Shown here: piece after piece, positions 1-8,804 of the stretch
Position numbering within the stretch: the first letter of the stretch is position 1
How the letters are laid out: each line of letters begins with the position of its first letter
Source of the DNA: Arsenicitalea aurantiaca
GTDB taxonomy: Bacteria > Pseudomonadota > Alphaproteobacteria > Rhizobiales > Devosiaceae
Length of the DNA stretch: 64,000 nucleotides
Assembly (NCBI RefSeq): GCF_003994485.1
Contig: NZ_RZNJ01000002.1
Location: forward strand, 123,255-187,254
Direction of reading: 5' to 3'
Position numbers and translations under genes: made by a program
Notes under the pieces: model-generated
Told to the model about the DNA's origin: nothing
Seen by the model: only the letters and a program-made list of their open reading frames with translations
The model's database searches: none

Positions 1-2
1 AG

Positions 3-86
3 GACCTTCAGATGATCGTGCCCGGCCTCGTCATCATCGGAGCCACCTGGCTCGATCTCGTGCGGAGGAAATCCGATGCTCGATGA
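3..86 (+). CDS. Sugar ABC transporter permease, C-terminal fragment
   Basis: This is the last 27 codons of a gene that begins before the window. The reading frame ends with residues QMIVPGLVIIGATWLD, which match the C-terminal end of RbsC/XylH-type inner-membrane permeases (E. coli RbsC ends QMIVKAVVILLAVLVD). The stop overlaps the start of the downstream ATPase by 11 bases, so the two are translationally linked. With the permease after the ATPase this implies a two-permease importer. The identification rests on a short tail plus context. Confidence 0.7.
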   Translation, partial: DLQMIVPGLVIIGATWLDLVRRKSDAR

Positions 87-1602
87 AGCCCGGACCGGAC
101 ATGCAGCGGCCATCGACACCTCCATCCCGGCCCTCGAGATGGTCGGGATCGGCAAGCGGTTTCCCGGCGTCCTTGCGCTCGAAAACGTCGATCTCCGGCT
201 CGAGCCGGGCAAGGTCCACGCGCTCATGGGCGAGAACGGCGCGGGCAAGTCCACGCTGATCAAGATCCTCGCCGGCGTCTATGAAAAGGATGTCGGCACC
301 ATCCGCATTGCCGGCCGCGAAGTCGAAATCCGCACCCCGCGCGATGCCCTGAGCCAGGGCATCAAGGTGGTGTTTCAGGAGATCGCCCTGATCCCGGAGT
401 TCACCGTCGCCGAGAACATTTTCCTCGAGGATTATCCGACCTCCGGCGCCGGCAACATCCGCTGGCGCAAGATCCGGGACGATGCTGCGGCGCTCTTTGA
501 TCGCATAGGCTTCAAGGTCAATCCCGATGCGCGCACCGGCGACCTGCCCGTCAGCCAGCAGCAGATGGTCGAGATCGCTCGCGCGCTGGCGTCCGAAGCG
601 CGCATCGTCGTCATGGACGAGCCGACCTCCTCGCTCACGCCGACCGAAGTGGAGATGCTCTTCAGCGTCATCCGGCGGCTGACGAGCCTCGGCATCGCTA
701 TCCTCTATGTCAGCCACAAGCTCGACGAGATCTTCGAGATCGCCGACACGGTCACGGTCCTCCGCGACGGGCGTCACATCTCCACTCAGCCCAAGACCGC
801 GCACACCAGCGATACGCTCATCCGGGACATGATCGGGCGCCAGATCGGCGACCTCTTTCCCCGCTCGCGCGGCGCGGGCACTGGCGATGTGGTCGTCGGC
901 GTCAGCGGTCTAAGCACTGCAAAGCTTGCAGACATCGCCTTCGAGGCGAGGGCAGGGGAGGTGCTGGGCGTTTTCGGGCTCATGGGCGCCGGCCGCACCG
1001 AGCTTGCCAAGGCGCTCGTCGGCTACGACCCCATCCGCACAGGCACCATCACGATCGGCGGCAGCCCGCTCTGTCCGCACGACACCCGCACTGCCGTGTC
1101 GCTCGGCATCGGGTTGCTGACCGAGGACCGGAAAACCGAGGGGCTCATGCTCGAGCTCCCCGTCATGCACAATATGAGCCTCGCCTCGCTCGGCCGGTTC
1201 GCCAATATGAGCTTTCTCGACGAGAAGCGTGAGCGCTCGGCCGTACAGGAATTCGTCGACCGCTTCCGGGTCAAGACCCCGAGCCTCGAGCAGCACATCA
1301 AGAACCTCTCGGGCGGCAACCAGCAAAAGGTGCTGCTCGCCCGCTGGCTGATGCGCGGGCTCAAGGTCATCGTCGTCGACGAACCCACGCGCGGTATCGA
1401 TGTCGGCGCGAAATCGGAAATCTTCGCGCTCATCGACAGGCTGGCCGCCGAAGGACTGGCAGTCATCATGATGACTTCGGAAATGCCCGAGCTGCTCGGG
1501 CTCAGCGACCGGATCATGGTGATGGCCGAGGGCCGCATCACAGCCACCATGGGCCGGGACGAGGCCACTCAGGAGAAGATCCTCAATGCCGCAATCGCCT
1601 GA
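76..1602 (+). CDS. Sugar ABC transporter ATP-binding protein (RbsA/MglA family)
   Basis: This 508-residue protein has two ABC domains and is the cytoplasmic ATPase of a class 2 carbohydrate importer. The first domain has a complete Walker A (GENGAGKST, near residue 53), a signature-like VSQQQ and Walker B (VVMDEP). The second has the degenerate loop GLMGAGRTE, a proper LSGGNQQK signature and VVDEPTRGIDVGAK, the asymmetry typical of RbsA, XylG and MglA. The start is supported by CGGAGGAA just upstream. It overlaps the upstream permease fragment by 11 bases and the downstream permease by 17 bases. The substrate cannot be read from the sequence; a pentose or other monosaccharide is usual for the family. 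Confidence 0.93.
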   Translation: MLDEARTGHAAAIDTSIPALEMVGIGKRFPGVLALENVDLRLEPGKVHALMGENGAGKSTLIKILAGVYEKDVGTIRIAGREVEIRTPRDALSQGIKVVFQEIALIPEFTVAENIFLEDYPTSGAGNIRWRKIRDDAAALFDRIGFKVNPDARTGDLPVSQQQMVEIARALASEARIVVMDEPTSSLTPTEVEMLFSVIRRLTSLGIAILYVSHKLDEIFEIADTVTVLRDGRHISTQPKTAHTSDTLIRDMIGRQIGDLFPRSRGAGTGDVVVGVSGLSTAKLADIAFEARAGEVLGVFGLMGAGRTELAKALVGYDPIRTGTITIGGSPLCPHDTRTAVSLGIGLLTEDRKTEGLMLELPVMHNMSLASLGRFANMSFLDEKRERSAVQEFVDRFRVKTPSLEQHIKNLSGGNQQKVLLARWLMRGLKVIVVDEPTRGIDVGAKSEIFALIDRLAAEGLAVIMMTSEMPELLGLSDRIMVMAEGRITATMGRDEATQEKILNAAIA

Positions 1603-2584
1603 CCTTGCCCTCGCTCCGCGCCCGGCCCCGAGCATCCTTGCAACGCTTGCGCGCCGCAACGAGGTTGCGCTGCTGATCTGCCTGCTCGCGCTGATCATCT
1701 TCTTCTCGCTCGCGTCCTCGAGCTTCCTGACGCCCCGCAACCTCACCAACGTGCTCGGGCAGGCCTCGCTTGCCATGGTCGCCGGGGTGGGGGTCGCCAT
1801 CGTCGTCATGTCTGGCGAGATCGACGTCTCGATCGGCTCGCTTGCGGGCGCCGTCGGCATTCCGCTCGTCACCATCATGAACATGACCGAATCCCTGCCG
1901 CTGGGGATTGCCGGCGCGCTCCTGCTGGCGCTCGTGGTGGGCGTGGTGAATGGCTATCTCGTCGCTTATCTTGGCATCAATTCTCTGATTGCGACCCTGG
2001 GAACCATGTTCATCATCCGGGGTGGCATTTATCTCTACACCGGCCAGCGCTCGATCCCGGACACCGCCTATCTCGAGGAGTTCTTCCAGCTCGGCAACGG
2101 CCGGTTCTTCGACTTCCTGCCCTATCCTGCGCTGATCTCGCTGATCATCCTCGCCATCTTCATCTATGTGATGCGCATGCGGCCCTTCGGCCGGCAGATC
2201 TACGCGGTCGGCGGCAATCCCGAAGTGGCCCGGCTTGCCGGCTTCGATGTCAGGCGTGTGAAGTTCATCTGCCTCGTGATCTCGGCGCTGCTCGCGGGGG
2301 TCGCAGGCATCCTGCTCTCTTCGCGGCTCGGTTCAGCCGTCCATGTCGCGGGGCTAGGCTTCGAGTTCCAGGTCGTCGCTGCAGTCGTCCTTGGCGGGGT
2401 GAGCCTCGCTGGCGGTGTCGGTAGCCTGGTGGGGGTTGCGCTCGGCGTGCTCATCCTCTCATTTCTGTCGAACGGGCTGGGCATGCTGAACCTTGCCACG
2501 GAGTGGCAGCTCGTCGTCACCGGGGGCATCATCATCGCGGCGGTCGCGTTCGATGAGTTCAAGCGCCGCAACCAGAAGCAGTGA
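1586..2584 (+). CDS. Sugar ABC transporter permease (RbsC family)
   Basis: This 332-residue inner-membrane protein has about nine or ten hydrophobic segments. It carries the family motif MSGEIDVSIGSL near residue 75 and the EAA-like region QIYAVGGNPEVARLAG near residue 208, which contacts the ATPase. It is the second permease of the importer and starts inside the end of the ATPase gene. Because another permease precedes the ATPase, the channel is probably a heterodimer as in LsrCD-type systems (inference). Confidence 0.92.
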   Translation: MPQSPDLALAPRPAPSILATLARRNEVALLICLLALIIFFSLASSSFLTPRNLTNVLGQASLAMVAGVGVAIVVMSGEIDVSIGSLAGAVGIPLVTIMNMTESLPLGIAGALLLALVVGVVNGYLVAYLGINSLIATLGTMFIIRGGIYLYTGQRSIPDTAYLEEFFQLGNGRFFDFLPYPALISLIILAIFIYVMRMRPFGRQIYAVGGNPEVARLAGFDVRRVKFICLVISALLAGVAGILLSSRLGSAVHVAGLGFEFQVVAAVVLGGVSLAGGVGSLVGVALGVLILSFLSNGLGMLNLATEWQLVVTGGIIIAAVAFDEFKRRNQKQ

Positions 2585-2598
2585 GGGAGGGCAGGGCC

Positions 2599-3384
2599 AT
2601 GGGACGGCTTGAAAGCAAGATTGCAATCGTCACCGGCGGCGCGGACGGCATCGGCTTCGCGATCTCCGAGGGGTTTGCCCGCGAGGGCGCGACGGTCTGG
2701 CTCTCCGATGTCGACGATGAAAAGGGCGAGGCCGCCGTCCGACGCCTCACCGATGCTGGCGGCAAGGCCCGCTATCGCCATTGTGACGTCGCCGAGGAGG
2801 CCGATATCAGGGCGCTGGTCGAAGGCGCAATCGCCGAGCACGGCCGGCTCGACATTCTCGTCAACAATGCCGCCATCGCCATTGGTGGCATGCCGGTCCA
2901 CGAGATGACGGACGAGCAATGGCACCGCCTGATCGCGGTCAACCTGACCTCGGTCTTTCGCGGCTGCAAGTTCGCGCTGCCACAGATGATCGCCCAGAAT
3001 TCGGGCTCCATCATCAACATGGCCTCCGCGCAGGGCCATATCGGGCTCGATGGCTGGACCGCCTATGCCGGCGCCAAGGGGGCCGTGATGGCCATGACGC
3101 GCCAGATGGCCGTCGAATTCGGCCCGCACAACATTCGCGTCAACTCGATTTCGCCGGGCACGATCAATACGCCCATGAACGAGAAGATCGTTGCCGAGCT
3201 CGGCGATCAGGTCGCTCGCGCGTGGGTCAAGATGCACCCTATCGGGCGCATCGGCAAACCTTCCGAAGTCGCCGAGGCCGCGATCTATCTCGCGTCGGAC
3301 GCGGCCGGCTTCACCACCGGCACGGATCTGCGCGTCGATGGCGGCCTCACCGCCGCCCCGCGCTACGTGCCCGACCTCGTCTAA
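2599..3384 (+). CDS. SDR family NAD(P)-dependent oxidoreductase
   Basis: This is a classical short-chain dehydrogenase of 261 residues. It shows the nucleotide-binding TGGADGIG near residue 14, the NNAA motif, a catalytic serine in INMASAQG, the YAGAK tyrosine/lysine pair and the SPGTINTPM segment. The ATG at 2599 is chosen over an upstream in-frame GTG at 2581 because GGGAGGGCAGG sits just before it and the SDR fold begins immediately after. Within a sugar-uptake operon the likely role is oxidation of an imported sugar, sugar alcohol or sugar-acid hydroxyl. Glucose 1-dehydrogenase-like and 3-oxoacyl reductase-like members cannot be separated here. Confidence 0.9.
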   Translation: MGRLESKIAIVTGGADGIGFAISEGFAREGATVWLSDVDDEKGEAAVRRLTDAGGKARYRHCDVAEEADIRALVEGAIAEHGRLDILVNNAAIAIGGMPVHEMTDEQWHRLIAVNLTSVFRGCKFALPQMIAQNSGSIINMASAQGHIGLDGWTAYAGAKGAVMAMTRQMAVEFGPHNIRVNSISPGTINTPMNEKIVAELGDQVARAWVKMHPIGRIGKPSEVAEAAIYLASDAAGFTTGTDLRVDGGLTAAPRYVPDLV

Positions 3385-3402
3385 CCGAACGGAAAGTCTT
3401 TC

Positions 3403-4608
3403 ATGAACAAGGCCCTCAACGGCGTCACCATCCTCGATTTCAGCCATCTGCTGCAGGGGCCGTTCGCCACCCAGCTTCTGGCCGACATGGGCGCCAACGT
3501 CATCAAGATCGAGCGCGCCGGCTCGGGCGACATGTTCCGGTCGATGACCTTTTTCGCCAAATGGGTCGGCGGCTCGGAGAGCCCGAACTTTCTGGCCTGG
3601 AACCGCAACAAGCGCTCGCTCGCCCTTAACCTCAAGAGCCCCGAAGTCCATGCCATCATCATGGAGATGGCGAAAAAGGCCGATGTCGTGGTGCAGAATT
3701 TCCGCCCCGGCGTCCTCGCCAAGCTCGGCTACGGGTATGAGGACTTCAAGGCGGTCAATCCCGGCATTATCTATTGCTCGGGCTCAGGCTATGGCGAGGA
3801 CGGCCCCTACGTCACCCGCCCCGGCCAGGACATGCTGATCCAGGGGCTGTCGGGCCTCATGGCCAATACCGGCCGCGGCGACCAGAACCCGGTGCCGGTC
3901 GGCGCTGGCCTCGCCGACCAGATCGGCGCCATGAACATGGTCTATGGCATCCTCTCGGCGCTCTACTATCGCGAGAAGACGGGCATCGGCCAGAAGATCG
4001 AGGTCAACCTGCTCGCCGGGCTCATCGCCCACCTCAATCAGGAATATGTCGGTGTCCTTAATCTCGGCGAGGATTTCGTCCGGCCCAATTCGGGCATCGG
4101 CCATCCGGGCATGCAGGCGCCGTTCGGCGTTTACGAGACCGCCGATGGCGGCTACGTCACCATCGCCATGAGTCCCTTTAAGACTCTCTACGAAACCCTC
4201 GAAGCGCCTGCGCTTGCTGTCTACGATGATCTGGGCACGCTCTTCGAAAAGCGCGACGAGGTGTGGGAGAAGGTCAACGCGGAGACCAAGAAGTTCGGCA
4301 CGGCCGACCTTCTCGATCGCCTGCTCGCAGCCGACATCTGGTGCGCCGAGGTCAAGGACATCCGCAAGGCCGCCGAAGACCCGCAGGTCACCCACCTGGG
4401 GCTCATCACCAGCTATGAGCATCCGCGCGCCGGTACCGTGCGCGTCGTCGGGCCTGCCATCCGCATGAGCGAGACGCAGCCGACCATTGACCGGCCGGCG
4501 CCACTGGTCGGCCAGCACGGCCGCGAAATTCTCGCCGAATTCGGCATTTCTGCCGAAACGATCGCGAGGCTCGAAGAAGGCGGCGACATGACCGTCTCGG
4601 AGGCCTGA
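3403..4608 (+). CDS. CaiB/BaiF family (class III) CoA transferase
   Basis: This 401-residue protein is a family III CoA transferase. It has the N-terminal VTILDFSHLLQGPFATQLLA and ADMGANVIKIE segments, the KSPEVHAIIMEMAKKADVVV region and RPGQDMLIQG, whose aspartate is expected to form the acyl anhydride intermediate. Members move CoA between organic acids, for example succinyl-CoA to carnitine, formate or mesaconate. It lies 18 bases after the SDR and 3 bases before the crotonase, so the three are cotranscribed. A CoA transferase in a sugar-importer operon is unusual. The acid it activates is unknown. Confidence 0.92.
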   Translation: MNKALNGVTILDFSHLLQGPFATQLLADMGANVIKIERAGSGDMFRSMTFFAKWVGGSESPNFLAWNRNKRSLALNLKSPEVHAIIMEMAKKADVVVQNFRPGVLAKLGYGYEDFKAVNPGIIYCSGSGYGEDGPYVTRPGQDMLIQGLSGLMANTGRGDQNPVPVGAGLADQIGAMNMVYGILSALYYREKTGIGQKIEVNLLAGLIAHLNQEYVGVLNLGEDFVRPNSGIGHPGMQAPFGVYETADGGYVTIAMSPFKTLYETLEAPALAVYDDLGTLFEKRDEVWEKVNAETKKFGTADLLDRLLAADIWCAEVKDIRKAAEDPQVTHLGLITSYEHPRAGTVRVVGPAIRMSETQPTIDRPAPLVGQHGREILAEFGISAETIARLEEGGDMTVSEA

Positions 4609-4611
4609 TCC

Positions 4612-5418
4612 GTGGCCTATGAAACCCTGACTGTCGAGCAGCGCGGCCGCGTCGCGCTCGTCACCTTCCGCCGGGCCGACCAGCTCAACGCCATGAACCG
4701 GCTCATGCAGTCCGAGATCACGACGGCGTTCGAAGCGCTCTCGCTCGATCCCGGCATTGGGGCCATCGTCGTCACGGGCGAGGGGCGGGGCTTCATGGCC
4801 GGTGCCGACATCAAGGAATACGCCGCCCAGACTGGCCCCGAATTCGATGCCTTCCAGCAGAATGGCGGGCGGATGTACGCTGCCATCGAGAACAACGCCA
4901 AACCGGTGATCGCGGCGGTCAACGGCTTCGCGCTCGGGGGCGGGTTCGAGCTCGTCCTCTGCTGCGACATCGTGATCGCATCCGAAACCGCCAAGATGGG
5001 CCTGCCCGAGATCAAGCTCGGACTGATCCCCGGCGGCGGCGGCACACAGCGCAGTGTCGGCAAGCTCGGTCGCAACCGCGCCCACATGCTTTTAATGACC
5101 GGCGCGATCATGCCTGCCGCCGAATTCGTCGTGCCCGGCCTCGTCAATGAACTGCTTGCCCCCGATGCCGTGCTGCCGCGCGCTATCGAGATCGCCGGCC
5201 TCATCGCCGACGAGCCGCCCGCCGCCATAGAGGGCATGAAGGCGCTGACCGCGCTGGCGCTCGAGGGTGATCTCGAGAGCGGGCTCGTGCACGAGCGCGA
5301 CCTCGTCACCGCTCTTTATCGCAGTCAGATCGGACAGCAACGCGTCCAGGAGTTTGCCGCCAAGAGCGCCGCCCGCGCCGCCGAAAAGGCGAAAGCGGCC
5401 GCAGCATCGGGAGAGTAG
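4612..5418 (+). CDS. Enoyl-CoA hydratase/isomerase (crotonase) family protein
   Basis: This is a 268-residue crotonase-fold enzyme. The oxyanion-hole segment GFMAGADIKE is near residue 62. Both glutamates of true hydratases are present, one in GGGFELVLCCD and one in MGLPEIKLG, followed by GGGGTQR. Hydration of an enoyl-CoA, or a related hydratase/lyase reaction, is therefore chemically possible. Translation starts at GTG, three bases after the CoA transferase stop, and the next gene follows two bases after its own stop. The direct coupling to the CoA transferase suggests that the enzyme acts on the CoA ester made by it (inference). The C-terminal tail is alanine- and lysine-rich. Confidence 0.92.
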   Translation: MAYETLTVEQRGRVALVTFRRADQLNAMNRLMQSEITTAFEALSLDPGIGAIVVTGEGRGFMAGADIKEYAAQTGPEFDAFQQNGGRMYAAIENNAKPVIAAVNGFALGGGFELVLCCDIVIASETAKMGLPEIKLGLIPGGGGTQRSVGKLGRNRAHMLLMTGAIMPAAEFVVPGLVNELLAPDAVLPRAIEIAGLIADEPPAAIEGMKALTALALEGDLESGLVHERDLVTALYRSQIGQQRVQEFAAKSAARAAEKAKAAAASGE

Positions 5419-5420
5419 AA

Positions 5421-6431
5421 ATGGGCGAGGAGTATCGCGGTCTGGGCTGGAAGCACGGCGCGCTGGTGGTCCAGCGCCAGGGCGCGATGCTCGCGCCGAT
5501 CACCTTCCTTCTCGCCAATGGCGCGCAGGTCAGCCCCATGCATGTCGGCCCCTGGGCCGAGGAAGCGGGAATGGAGGCGCTTCCGGGGATTCTCAGGCGC
5601 TTGCGCGGCGAATGGCCCTGCGTGCCGTTCGGCTATGCCGTGCCGGGGGACGACGCTCCCGAGGCCTGGGCCCGCCACATGACGCCGCCCGCGCCCGATG
5701 AAGAGGTCCATGGCCTGAGCTCCAACGTCCCATGGACCTGGGGCGATTGTGACGCTGAAACGCTCCGCCTGTCCCTCGATTATCCCGAGGCCGATCCGGT
5801 TCGCCGCCTCGAGCGCATCGTCACGCCCGATCCCTCCGCGCCCGCTGTCGACGTTGAGCTTCGCATCGAGATCCGGCACGATTGCCGCCTGCCGATCGGG
5901 CTTCACCCCACCTTCCACCTGCCAGCCGAAGCCGGTGGCGCCACTCTTGAGCCCGGCAAGTTCGACCACGGCCGGACCTATCCCGGCACCGTGGAGCCGG
6001 GCGCGACGCTCTTTGCTATGGACGAAACTTTCGCCGATCTTTCAGCCGTCCCCGGCCGCGCCGGCGGCACGCGCGATGCAACGACGCTCCCCTTCGCCGA
6101 GGACATCGAGGAACTGCTCCAGCTCAACGGCGTCGCCGGCACCATGGCGCTCGCCAACCGCGCCGAAGGCTATCGCGTTCGCCTCTCTTGGCAGCCCGAG
6201 CATTTCCCCTCGGTGCTGCTTTGGTACTCCAATCGCGGGCGCAAGATGGCCCCGTGGAGCGGCCGCAACGTCTCGCTGGGCATAGAGCCCATCTGCTCGC
6301 CCTTCGGGCTCGGCATAGACACGGCTCAGGCCGACAACCCCGTCGCGGCTTCCGGCACGCCCACCGCGCGCGATTTCGTCGCAGGCGAAACCTTCGTCAC
6401 CCGCTACCGGATCGAAGCCGAGCCGATCTGA
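5421..6431 (+). CDS. Galactose mutarotase-fold (aldose 1-epimerase-like) protein
   Basis: This 336-residue protein appears to have the galactose mutarotase-like beta-sandwich. Histidines in GLHPTFHLP near residue 160 and a glutamate in GIEPICSPFGLG near residue 286 occupy positions like the catalytic pair of aldose 1-epimerases. The match is distant, so exact activity is uncertain: it may interconvert anomers of the imported sugar or bind a related carbohydrate. It is the penultimate gene of the operon and lies two bases after the crotonase stop. No signal peptide is seen, so it acts in the cytoplasm. Confidence 0.7.
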   Translation: MGEEYRGLGWKHGALVVQRQGAMLAPITFLLANGAQVSPMHVGPWAEEAGMEALPGILRRLRGEWPCVPFGYAVPGDDAPEAWARHMTPPAPDEEVHGLSSNVPWTWGDCDAETLRLSLDYPEADPVRRLERIVTPDPSAPAVDVELRIEIRHDCRLPIGLHPTFHLPAEAGGATLEPGKFDHGRTYPGTVEPGATLFAMDETFADLSAVPGRAGGTRDATTLPFAEDIEELLQLNGVAGTMALANRAEGYRVRLSWQPEHFPSVLLWYSNRGRKMAPWSGRNVSLGIEPICSPFGLGIDTAQADNPVAASGTPTARDFVAGETFVTRYRIEAEPI

Positions 6432-6456
6432 GCTCACATTTCTCGGGAGGAAACCG

Positions 6457-7284
6457 ATGCCAGTCTTGCCCATGAGCGCCGCGCGCGTTTTCTTCGATGG
6501 CACCTTTACCGATCCGCGCGTTGCTCACCCTGAGGGCGTTGCGGTTCATTCGGATGGCTCCATCTGGTGCGGCAACGAGATCGGCCAGCTCCTGCGGATC
6601 CCGGCCGACGGGTCGCGGGTCGAACTGATGGCCGAGACCGGCGGGTTCCTGCTCGGCATCGCCTTCGATCTTGCCGGCAATTGCTACGCCTGCGATCTCC
6701 GGCACAAGGCCGTCTTCCGCTACGACGCAGGCTCAGGCGCCATGGAGCGGTTCACCGAACCGGGCATTCTCGTTCCCAACTTCCCCGTCCTCGACGAGGC
6801 GAATAGCCATCTCTACGTCTCGGACAGCCGCGGCAATGGCAATATCGGCCCGGGCATCTATCGCTATGATCTCGCCACCGGCAAAGGCGGTGTCTGGTGC
6901 GATGCCGATTTCGACTTCGCCAACGGGATGTGCATGGACGCCGAGGGCAGGGGCCTCTACGTCGTCCAGTCCGACGTTCAACTGCTGAGCTATGTCCCGA
7001 TCGAAGCCGACGGTCGTGCGGGCGAGCCGCGCGCAATTGCGGAGAACCTCGACAATGTTCCCGATGGTGTCGCGCTCGCGCCCGATGGCACGCTCTATGT
7101 CTCGTGCTACGAGCCCAGCCGCATCTACCGGCTGAAGCCCGGCGGCGCCCCCGAAATCTTCATCGAGGACCCGCATGCCACGACCATGGCGCATCCCACC
7201 AATGTGGCGCTCAAAGGCAACCGCATGTACACGGCCAATCTCGGGCGATGGCACATCACGGAGATCGATCTCGAAGGACTCTGA
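6457..7284 (+). CDS. SMP-30/gluconolactonase/LRE family protein
   Basis: This 275-residue protein has the six-bladed propeller repeats of the SMP-30/gluconolactonase family. Metal-ligand segments are visible as HPEGVAVHSDGSIWCG near residue 24 and NVPDGVALAPDGTLYVS near residue 193. Members hydrolyse sugar lactones with a divalent metal. In this operon it would open the lactone formed when the SDR oxidises a sugar at C1, giving an aldonic acid (inference). GGGAGGAAACC precedes the ATG. It is the last gene of the unit and is followed by a hairpin. Confidence 0.85.
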   Translation: MPVLPMSAARVFFDGTFTDPRVAHPEGVAVHSDGSIWCGNEIGQLLRIPADGSRVELMAETGGFLLGIAFDLAGNCYACDLRHKAVFRYDAGSGAMERFTEPGILVPNFPVLDEANSHLYVSDSRGNGNIGPGIYRYDLATGKGGVWCDADFDFANGMCMDAEGRGLYVVQSDVQLLSYVPIEADGRAGEPRAIAENLDNVPDGVALAPDGTLYVSCYEPSRIYRLKPGGAPEIFIEDPHATTMAHPTNVALKGNRMYTANLGRWHITEIDLEGL

Positions 7285-7292
7285 GCCCGAAA

Positions 7293-7321
7293 ACCTGCCG
7301 CGTCGCGGGGACACGGCAGGT
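7293..7321 (+). terminator. Hairpin after the sugar/CoA operon
   Basis: An 8-bp perfect stem (ACCTGCCG with CGGCAGGT) lies 9 bases after the last stop of the operon. The following bases contain only a weak T-rich run, so this may be a transcript-end stabiliser or a weak intrinsic terminator. Confidence 0.45.
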
Positions 7322-7427
7322 CTCTTGCCCCCGACACGGCGGCTGGGGATCGGCTGGGACGGGCAGTCGTCGCCGATCGCATTGCCGTGATAGCGGCGAT
7401 TGCGTGAAGAGGCCTTGAACGACCGGT

Positions 7428-8612
7428 TCAGCCTGCGTTCAGCTTCGTGCTAATCCGGCTTTCTTCGGTCGTCTTCGCGTCCGCGATATCGAGTTCGCGG
7501 ACCCACTCGCGCCAGATCGAGACTAGGAGCGCCATCAGCACCGGGCCGATGAAGAGCCCGAGAAACCCCATGGTCTTGACGCCGCCGATAAGCCCGAAGA
7601 ACGTCGGGAGGAAAGGCAGCTTGATCGGTCCGCCGACGAGCTTGGGCCGAAGCGTCTTGTCGACGATGAAGAGTTCGACCGATCCCCAGACAAAGAGTGC
7701 AAGCCCTGCAACGGGCGAGCCGCTGGCGACGAGATAGAGCGACACCAGGGTGAACGAGAGCGGGGCGCCGCCGGGGATCAGCGCGGCGATGCCGGTGATC
7801 ACCCCGAGCAGCACGGGCGAGGGCGCCCCGGCTATGGCATAGGCGATGCCCAGGATGATGCCTTCGCCGATCGCGATCAGCGTCATGCCGGTTACCGTCG
7901 AACTAATGGTGGCAGGAACGACACGCGAAATCCGGCTCCAGCGGGTCGGCAGGATGCGCTCGCCGAACCGGTCGAGCTGGCTCGCGAAATGCGCCCCGTC
8001 GCGATAGACGAAGAGCAGCGCAACCAGCATGAAAAGCAGCGCCAGCAGCAGGTTGAGCGCATTGGCGCCCGTCGCGAGCACACCGCGATAGATGTTGCCC
8101 AGATTATTCCCGCCCACGATTTGCAGCAGCTGTCCGATCGCGCCCGGCTGGCCGACATAGACCATCCACTGCTCGACCAGCCATTCCCCGATGAGCGGCG
8201 TCGTGAGGAACCACTCGGGCGCCGGCGCGCCCTGCGCATTGGCCGCGAGGCCCCAGTTCACCAGCTCCCGGATTTCGGCCACGGCATAAAAGACTGCGAT
8301 CAGAACCGGCACGACGAGGAAGGTGACGATCGCCGCCAGCATCAGGCTCGCGGCCAGCGTCCGGTTGCCGTTCATCGCGGCAAGGACCCGTCGGTAGATC
8401 GGCCAGCTGGCAAATCCGATGACGAGCGCAGCGAGGACCGGTGCGAGGAAGCTGTGGAAGAAATAGACGAAGGCAATGAGCACCGCCAGCAACAGCCAGC
8501 GTGCGGCAGAGATCGGCGTCACGAGCGCCGAACGCGCCGGCGCCGCGAGGCCGAGAAGCCTCGGCTCCTGCTGGGGATGTGGGGGAGGCGGAGGGCTGAC
8601 GATGTCACTCAA
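7428..8612 (-). CDS. AI-2E family transporter (PF01594-type membrane protein)
   Basis: This polytopic inner-membrane protein has about eight hydrophobic segments in the usual pattern. Three lie near the N-terminus, a long extracytoplasmic loop follows, and the C-terminal block contains the conserved ALIPGGAPL and GFLGLFIGPV motifs. The family covers putative exporters such as YdiK, TqsA and Na+/H+ antiporter-like members, and the substrate cannot be predicted. I place the start at TTG 8612, giving 394 residues, because GAGGAG lies 8 bases upstream. The frame stays open to an ATG at 8705, which would add an arginine-rich stretch unlike the family. Confidence 0.85.
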   Translation of the reverse strand: MSDIVSPPPPPHPQQEPRLLGLAAPARSALVTPISAARWLLLAVLIAFVYFFHSFLAPVLAALVIGFASWPIYRRVLAAMNGNRTLAASLMLAAIVTFLVVPVLIAVFYAVAEIRELVNWGLAANAQGAPAPEWFLTTPLIGEWLVEQWMVYVGQPGAIGQLLQIVGGNNLGNIYRGVLATGANALNLLLALLFMLVALLFVYRDGAHFASQLDRFGERILPTRWSRISRVVPATISSTVTGMTLIAIGEGIILGIAYAIAGAPSPVLLGVITGIAALIPGGAPLSFTLVSLYLVASGSPVAGLALFVWGSVELFIVDKTLRPKLVGGPIKLPFLPTFFGLIGGVKTMGFLGLFIGPVLMALLVSIWREWVRELDIADAKTTEESRISTKLNAG

Positions 8613-8804
8613 CGCGGTTCTGCTCCTCGAACGGAAGCGAATCGTAGCAGGCGTCGCCCTGCGCGCCAAGCGCAGTGGCGAGGCAGGCGCTTCCGAAGAG
8701 CCCAAGGAAATATCAGGGCATTGCGCGTCGGCACGCGCATTTCACGTTCCGTGCGGGGGCGGGCTCCCCTATAGTCCGCCGCGCCAAAGAGTATTGGAGG
8801 AATT

